10,292 nt of DNA. Origin: Candidatus Hydrogenedentota bacterium. Lineage in GTDB: Bacteria > Hydrogenedentota > Hydrogenedentia > Hydrogenedentales > CAITNO01. The stretch lies in assembly GCA_007124105.1 (NCBI GenBank), contig SLFT01000244.1:1-10292 (forward strand), written 5' to 3'. The notes below the pieces were generated by a model. That model was not told where the DNA came from and ran no database searches. It saw only the letters and a list, made by a program, of their open reading frames with translations. The first letter of the stretch is position 1. Each line of letters starts with the position of its first letter. Below are positions 6,507 through 10,292 of the stretch, in pieces. The position numbers and the translations under genes were made by a program.

Positions 6507-7556
6507 TTAATCTCCAACCTGTTTGTTGGCGTCGTTATGCTGTATGGCTTTTTTCCCCAGTACCTCCAGCAGCGGAGCAATTGCCTGCATCAGACAGTTG
6601 AACTTCGAGAAGCGAAGCGATTGCTGGCCATCGCTCAGGGCCTCCTCAGGATGGGGGTGGACTTCAACCATTATACCATCCGCGCCGGACGCCACTGCGG
6701 CGCAGGCCATGGGAATGATAATGTCCCAGCGGCCAGCCGCATGGCTCGGATCAACAATAACAGGCAGATGACTCTGTAACTTGATCACGGGCACTGCCTG
6801 CAAATCAAGGGTATTGCGCGTTTCAGTTTCGAAGGTACGAATGCCGCGTTCACAAAGAATTACATTCGGATTCCCCTCGGACAGAATATATTCCGCCGAC
6901 ATAAGGAACTCGTTGATGGTGGACATCATGCCCCGCTTCAATAATACGGGCGTTTTTACTTTTCCCGCCGCGCGGAGCAGGCCGAAGTTTTGCATGTTGC
7001 GCGCGCCAATCTGAACCATGTCGGCGTATTGCGCCACCACCGCGACCTGTTCAGGCGTTGTGGCTTCTGTAATCACGGGCAGGTTGTACGCCTTGCCGGC
7101 GTCCCGAAGAACGCGCAGCCCGTCAAGTTCCATGCCCTGAAAACTATAAGGGGAGGTGCGTGGTTTAAATGCGCCGCCGCGCAGCATAGTTGCCCCGGCT
7201 TCCTTCACGCCCTGGGCTGCCTCGAATATCTGTTCCCGCGACTCGACCGAGCAGGGCCCGGCCATAACAACAAAGTTGCCGCCGCCGATGGACACGCCGG
7301 AGCAGGTTACAATGGTATCCTCGGCTTTCACTTCGCGCCCCGCCAGTTTGAATGGTTTCAGGACGCGGATCACCTGTTCCACATAAGGGAGCGCTTCGAG
7401 GCTTGTGAGACGTTCCTTGCCCCGTTCATCGCCAACGGCGGCGACGACTGTGCGTTCAACGCCTACAATTACATGGGCCTTGTAACCCAGTTCTTCGACG
7501 CGCGCGACGACGTGGTTGACGTCGTCTTTATCGCCTGATGCCATTACAATAATCAT
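6507..7556 (-). CDS. aroF: DAHP synthase, type I-beta, with N-terminal regulatory domain
   Basis: A 349-residue enzyme that should condense phosphoenolpyruvate with erythrose 4-phosphate to 3-deoxy-D-arabino-heptulosonate 7-phosphate, the first step of the shikimate pathway. It aligns end to end with the Thermotoga maritima type. Residues 1-70 form the ferredoxin-like allosteric domain (MIIVMASGD start, VERTVVAAVGD, VIRVLKPFKLAGRE), which in that enzyme mediates tyrosine/phenylalanine inhibition. The barrel follows, with the metal ligands at the same numbering: Cys102 (GPCSVE), His272 (DPSHAAG), Glu298 (EVHP) and Asp309 (LSDG), and Lys131 in FKPRTSPYSFQG. Feedback control by an aromatic amino acid is therefore likely but inferred. 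The open frame extends 93 codons upstream of the ATG at 7556; I reject that part because the family starts exactly at MIIV and the extension overlaps galK and the promoter. Ribosome site AGGA lies at a rather long spacing. First gene of the aroF-scpB-rluB group. Confidence 0.95.
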   Translation of the reverse strand: MIIVMASGDKDDVNHVVARVEELGYKAHVIVGVERTVVAAVGDERGKERLTSLEALPYVEQVIRVLKPFKLAGREVKAEDTIVTCSGVSIGGGNFVVMAGPCSVESREQIFEAAQGVKEAGATMLRGGAFKPRTSPYSFQGMELDGLRVLRDAGKAYNLPVITEATTPEQVAVVAQYADMVQIGARNMQNFGLLRAAGKVKTPVLLKRGMMSTINEFLMSAEYILSEGNPNVILCERGIRTFETETRNTLDLQAVPVIKLQSHLPVIVDPSHAAGRWDIIIPMACAAVASGADGIMVEVHPHPEEALSDGQQSLRFSKFNCLMQAIAPLLEVLGKKAIQHNDANKQVGD

Positions 7557-7586
7557 TACGTGAGTATTCCTGAAAATTTGGAGTGA

Positions 7587-7598
7587 AGAACGCGTTCT
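7587..7598. promoter_or_regulatory. 12-base perfect palindrome in the aroF leader
   Basis: AGAACGCGTTCT is its own reverse complement over 12 bases. It sits just downstream of the predicted transcription start (near 7602) of aroF, in the normal place for a repressor operator or a leader element. It contains a restriction-type hexamer (ACGCGT), so it could also be chance. There is no second copy in the window that I can see. Confidence 0.4.
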
Positions 7599-7609
7599 GC
7601 GGCAAAGAA

Positions 7610-7639
7610 AGTATACTATGCCGTTGGAGCGGATGTAAA
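7610..7639 (-). promoter_or_regulatory. Sigma70-type promoter for aroF-scpB-rluB
   Basis: On the minus strand, TTTACA (7634-7639, five of six to TTGACA) is followed after 18 bases by TATACT (7610-7615, five of six to TATAAT). The start would be near 7602, giving a leader of about 46 bases to the aroF ATG at 7556. This is the best promoter match in the window. It lies in the 130-base gap between galK and aroF, arguing that aroF-scpB-rluB is not only read through from galK. Confidence 0.65.
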
Positions 7640-7686
7640 CATGGCGCACGGAAATGGACAGGCGACGCAAGTTGCTGCAAACGCGC

Positions 7687-8856
7687 TCAAGGGGTAAGGG
7701 GCCGGGCGCCTTCGGCGGGTTCGGAAATGAAGACTTCGCCGGTCTTGTCCGTCTTTTCCTTGTATTGTTGCAGCAGCGCGGCGCAGAAGACTTCGACGGC
7801 ATCACGACGCACCAGGTTAATGGTGCAGCCGCCAAAGCCCGCGCCGGTCATGCGCGCGCCATAACAATCAGGATGCCGGCGCGCAATATCCGTCAGAATA
7901 TCCAGTTCACGGCTGGTGACCTCGTAATCAACGCGAAGACTGATGTCCGACTCATTCATGAGTACGCCCAGCGCGGCGGCATTGCCCTGGCGCATCGCGT
8001 CGCAGGCATGTCGGGTGCGTTCGTTTTCTGTAATCACATGTCGCGCCCGTCGAAATGGAACGTCGTCCATCATCTCCTGGCAGGCGAGCAGATCATTCAT
8101 GGTGTAATCACGCAAGTAAGCCCCTGAAGCATTAAAATACTCCTGCAAAACTGTAACGGCGCTCTTACATTCGCTTACGCGCTCGTTATATTTTGATGCG
8201 GTCAAGCCGCGGGGACAGGCCGTGTTTGCGATTACAAACAGGGCCTCCTCAAAGGCTGCCGGTATAAGCTCATAGGCATAACTACGGCAGTCCAAAAACA
8301 GCGCGTGCCCCGCCTTGCCGCAACGGGAAATGAACTGGTCCATGATGCCCGTGCTCAGTCCGAGAAATTCGTTTTCCACGCGTTGGCCCAGTTGGGCGGC
8401 CGCAGCGTCATCAAGCTGAAATGCGCCGGCCTGTTCAAAAAAGGCCAGCGCAGCCATCTCAAGGGCGGCGGAACTGCTGAGCCCACAACCCACGGGCACA
8501 TCGCCCATGATCACCATGTCCGCCCCGGAAACGGGTTTGTCCAGCGCAATCAACTGGTCCGCTACACCCACGATATAATCCGTCCAGGGTTCTGCCTCGT
8601 TTCGAACGCGTTTTTCCAGGTTTAGCTCGGCGGCGCGGTCGAGGTTGCCCGCGTAAAGGCGCAATAGGGTGTCGTTGCGGCTGCGGCCGAGGATGGCCGT
8701 AGTATGTTCAATGGCCATGGGCAATACAAAACCGTGATTGTAATCGGTGTGTTCGCCAATGATGTTGACCCGCCCCGGCGCGCGTGCGCCGATAACCGGT
8801 GCGGCATTGTAACGTTCTCGATACAATTGCTGTAATTGCTGCGCGTCAATACTCAT
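7687..8856 (-). CDS. galK: Galactokinase
   Basis: A 389-residue cytoplasmic GHMP-family kinase that should phosphorylate alpha-D-galactose to galactose 1-phosphate with ATP, the entry step of the Leloir pathway. Motif 1 is PGRVNIIGEHTDYNHGFVLP (27-46) and contains the galactose-binding signature: Arg29, Glu35, His36 and Asp38. Motif 2, the ATP-binding loop PVGCGLSSSAALE, lies at 120-132. Asp172 in GIMDQF is the catalytic base and Tyr222 in SKYN the other sugar contact. Motif 3 is GARMTGAGFGGC near the C-terminus. The length is close to the family norm of about 380-390. The start is the ATG at 8856 with GGAAT at a good spacing. No other galactose-pathway gene (galT, galE) is in the window; the gene precedes aroF with its own separation and a promoter between them. 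Confidence 0.95.
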   Translation of the reverse strand: MSIDAQQLQQLYRERYNAAPVIGARAPGRVNIIGEHTDYNHGFVLPMAIEHTTAILGRSRNDTLLRLYAGNLDRAAELNLEKRVRNEAEPWTDYIVGVADQLIALDKPVSGADMVIMGDVPVGCGLSSSAALEMAALAFFEQAGAFQLDDAAAAQLGQRVENEFLGLSTGIMDQFISRCGKAGHALFLDCRSYAYELIPAAFEEALFVIANTACPRGLTASKYNERVSECKSAVTVLQEYFNASGAYLRDYTMNDLLACQEMMDDVPFRRARHVITENERTRHACDAMRQGNAAALGVLMNESDISLRVDYEVTSRELDILTDIARRHPDCYGARMTGAGFGGCTINLVRRDAVEVFCAALLQQYKEKTDKTGEVFISEPAEGARPLTP

Positions 8857-9369
8857 GACGATTCCAAGTCCCTTTTGATGCCGATGTTTGTTTTAACACA
8901 AGTGGTGAGATATACGGGCGGCCATTCTCGTTTATGCTGCTCATCGAGAGAATAGCATATTTTCGTGACCAAAACCACAAACAGACCTGCACAGTCAAAC
9001 ACATAAACGCAATGAAAAAAATAATGCTGCGGACAAGAAATAGCGCCCTGCGAAATAGCAGACGGCTGCGTTTTGTTGATTACGCTGTAATTCATGTGAC
9101 ATAAGCTGTATACTATTTGACGAGACGAACAATGATTCACGGGGCTAAACAGCCGCCGTCAGGTTGCATAGCAGCGAATACCAGTATCGCAAGTGACGAT
9201 TTGCCCGCCTGCAAGCCTTTCTCAGGGCTCCTGCTATTCATTGAGACAGTATTGTGTCAGTTGTTCTGCCGTCGAGACCCTGGGTCGGCTGGAATACTAA
9301 GTAAGCGATTTCTCACCGTGTCGCAGTCGTTTAGCGCGACCATCAAAAAACTTCGAGAAAGGAAAGACC
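8857..9369. other. Divergent intergenic region between galK and the PHP gene
   Basis: A 513-base region with no credible gene: open frames of about 90 residues on each strand have low-complexity, non-protein-like sequence. It must hold promoters in both directions. Visible features are a direct repeat GAAATAGC at 9037-9044 and 9052-9059 (period 15), an inverted pair ATTCTC (8924-8929) / GAGAAT (8948-8953) upstream of galK, a short palindrome GACCC-T-GGGTC at 9276-9286, and a small inverted pair GACA/TGTC around 9245-9258. I see no clear -35/-10 pair for galK. The last 250 bases would be a long leader for the PHP gene if the promoter candidate below is right. Confidence 0.5.
9076..9114 (+). 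promoter_or_regulatory. Weak promoter candidate for the PHP gene
   Basis: TTGATT at 9076-9081 is followed after 18 bases by CATAAG (9100-9105), and a better -10-like TATACT lies at 9109-9114 without a good -35 at normal spacing. Either could start a plus-strand transcript, about 250 bases before the ATG at 9370. No alternative closer to the gene looks better. Confidence 0.25.
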
Positions 9370-10292
9370 ATGAAAATGATGACGCAAGTTAACCTCAGTG
9401 AAAGGATATCACATGATGCAGGCGGATGCCTGACAGGCCGGTTTCCTGCTATCTTGAGCGTGTGCGCCAGTATCGCCCTGCTGCTTGCCTGGCCTGTTTT
9501 TGGCGTTTCCGTGGTTGTTGATCCCTATGCGGATGTTGACTGGGACGCCTTCGAGCAGCACAAAGCAAATTTGCATACCCACACCACGCAAAGCGACGGA
9601 CGTGGGACGCCGAACGAGGTAGTTGATGAATATCACCGACGCGGGTATACGATTCTGGCGCTTACGGACCATAATTTATGTACATGGCCCTGGACGGAGT
9701 TCGGCAGCATGGAGCGCAAAGGACGCGCATTGATGGGAGACAACGCCGCGGAGCGTGAACCGGACGTGCCATCCGAAGAACGCCGCAATCCCGAAATCCC
9801 GGCTTACGAAGACCGGGACCCAGAGACCCTGGGAATGCTTGCCATTGCGGGCAATGAACCTTCGATCCACCATCATTGCTGCACATTTTTTGTGGAATAC
9901 GAGACCCGCTCCCGCGAACTGGAACAAACCATTGAGGAGGTTGCCGCATTGGGCGGCCTGGTGATGATTAACCATCCAGGTCGTTATTGGGACCGCAATG
10001 ACGATGGCGCCATACCCAATGAAGTGGTGACGCGCTATACGACCCTGTTTCAAAACTACGACAACGTTGTCGGCGTCGAGGTAATTAACCAGGGACAGCG
10101 ATACAAATATGATATCCATCTCTGGGATAGAATCTTGGCCGAGCTCATGCCCGAGGAACCGGTCTGGGGCTTTTCCAATGACGACATGCACTCCCTCGAC
10201 CGTTTGGGGCGCGATTGGAATGTTTTTGTTGTTGAAAGTCTGGACGAGGCACAGATACGCGCGGCAATGGAGTCCGGACAGTTTTATTTCAG
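9370..10292 (+). CDS. Exported PHP-domain metallohydrolase, 3' end beyond the window
   Basis: The visible 307 residues (frame open to the edge, no stop reached) begin with a 27-residue basic/polar region and a hydrophobic export segment at about 27-50 (SVCASIALLLAWPVF), so it is secreted or membrane-anchored. From about 64 it is a PHP domain with the metal set in order: His69-x-His71 and Asp76 (NLHTHTTQSDG), His101 (TDHN), Glu163 (GNE), His168 or neighbours, His202 (NHPG), Asp272 and His274 (NDDMH). PHP proteins hydrolyse phosphoesters or carbamate/amide bonds in related groups (CehA/McbA type); the substrate here is unknown. The ATG at 9370 follows AAAGGAAAG at a good spacing. It is the only plus-strand gene in the window and is transcribed away from galK. 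The segment at about 104-160, rich in charged residues, is an insertion between the metal motifs that may mark its subgroup. Confidence 0.9.
   Translation, partial: MKMMTQVNLSERISHDAGGCLTGRFPAILSVCASIALLLAWPVFGVSVVVDPYADVDWDAFEQHKANLHTHTTQSDGRGTPNEVVDEYHRRGYTILALTDHNLCTWPWTEFGSMERKGRALMGDNAAEREPDVPSEERRNPEIPAYEDRDPETLGMLAIAGNEPSIHHHCCTFFVEYETRSRELEQTIEEVAALGGLVMINHPGRYWDRNDDGAIPNEVVTRYTTLFQNYDNVVGVEVINQGQRYKYDIHLWDRILAELMPEEPVWGFSNDDMHSLDRLGRDWNVFVVESLDEAQIRAAMESGQFYF

Noticed and set aside
7557..7835. Extended N-terminus of the DAHP synthase frame (93 extra residues)
   Set aside because: It overlaps the end of galK and the promoter, and the family starts exactly at the MIIVMASG Met. Metal-ligand numbering also matches only from that start.
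8853..9392. Open frames of about 90 residues on both strands in the divergent intergenic region
   Set aside because: Composition is unlike protein, there is no recognisable motif, and each overlaps a real gene end or start.
1..10292. Defence system, mobile element or CRISPR array
   Set aside because: No repeats with regular spacers, no integrase or transposase motifs, and all recognised genes are housekeeping or envelope functions.

Overview
The window is ordinary-looking chromosomal DNA from a Gram-negative, probably uncultured bacterium. The support for Gram-negative is two short lipoprotein-type proteins and an exported PHP hydrolase. The fused hemC-hemD gene, the DUF1569 protein and the secreted PHP-domain protein would suit a PVC or Hydrogenedentes-like lineage, but that placement is only inference. 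Seven of eight complete genes, and the partial-free block from 6 to 8856 as a whole, lie on the minus strand (all eight complete genes are minus); a ninth, incomplete gene runs off the right edge on the plus strand. I see no insertion sequence, integrase, CRISPR array, tRNA or rRNA, and no sign of a defence island.

Read in the minus-strand direction from the right: galK (galactokinase, 8856 to 7687) is followed by a good sigma70-type promoter and the tightly packed group aroF (DAHP synthase, first step of aromatic amino-acid synthesis), scpB (chromosome condensation) and rluB-like (rRNA pseudouridine synthase). aroF and scpB are 3 bases apart and scpB and rluB overlap by one base. A 268-base gap leads to a small DUF1569/DinB-like protein (4910 to 4455). 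After another promoter candidate come two coupled lipoprotein-type genes (4272 to 3757 and 3757 to 3284) and a membrane-anchored TPR protein (3192 to 2104) whose acidic tail has an internal 38-residue tandem duplication. Next is a 415-base gene-free stretch holding a fully nested long hairpin (about 1786-1921), the best candidate for an unannotated structured RNA or leader. Last comes hemCD, a single protein that carries both porphobilinogen deaminase and uroporphyrinogen-III synthase, i.e. two consecutive steps of tetrapyrrole synthesis.

To the right of galK is a 513-base divergent intergenic region, then a plus-strand gene (9370 onward, truncated by the window edge) for an exported PHP-family metallohydrolase with a complete metal-ligand set.

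Nothing here amounts to a clear new multi-gene system. The points most worth a second look are the nested hairpin upstream of hemCD, the coupled lipoprotein pair next to the TPR protein, the 12-base perfect palindrome in the aroF leader, and the direct repeats in the galK/PHP intergenic region.
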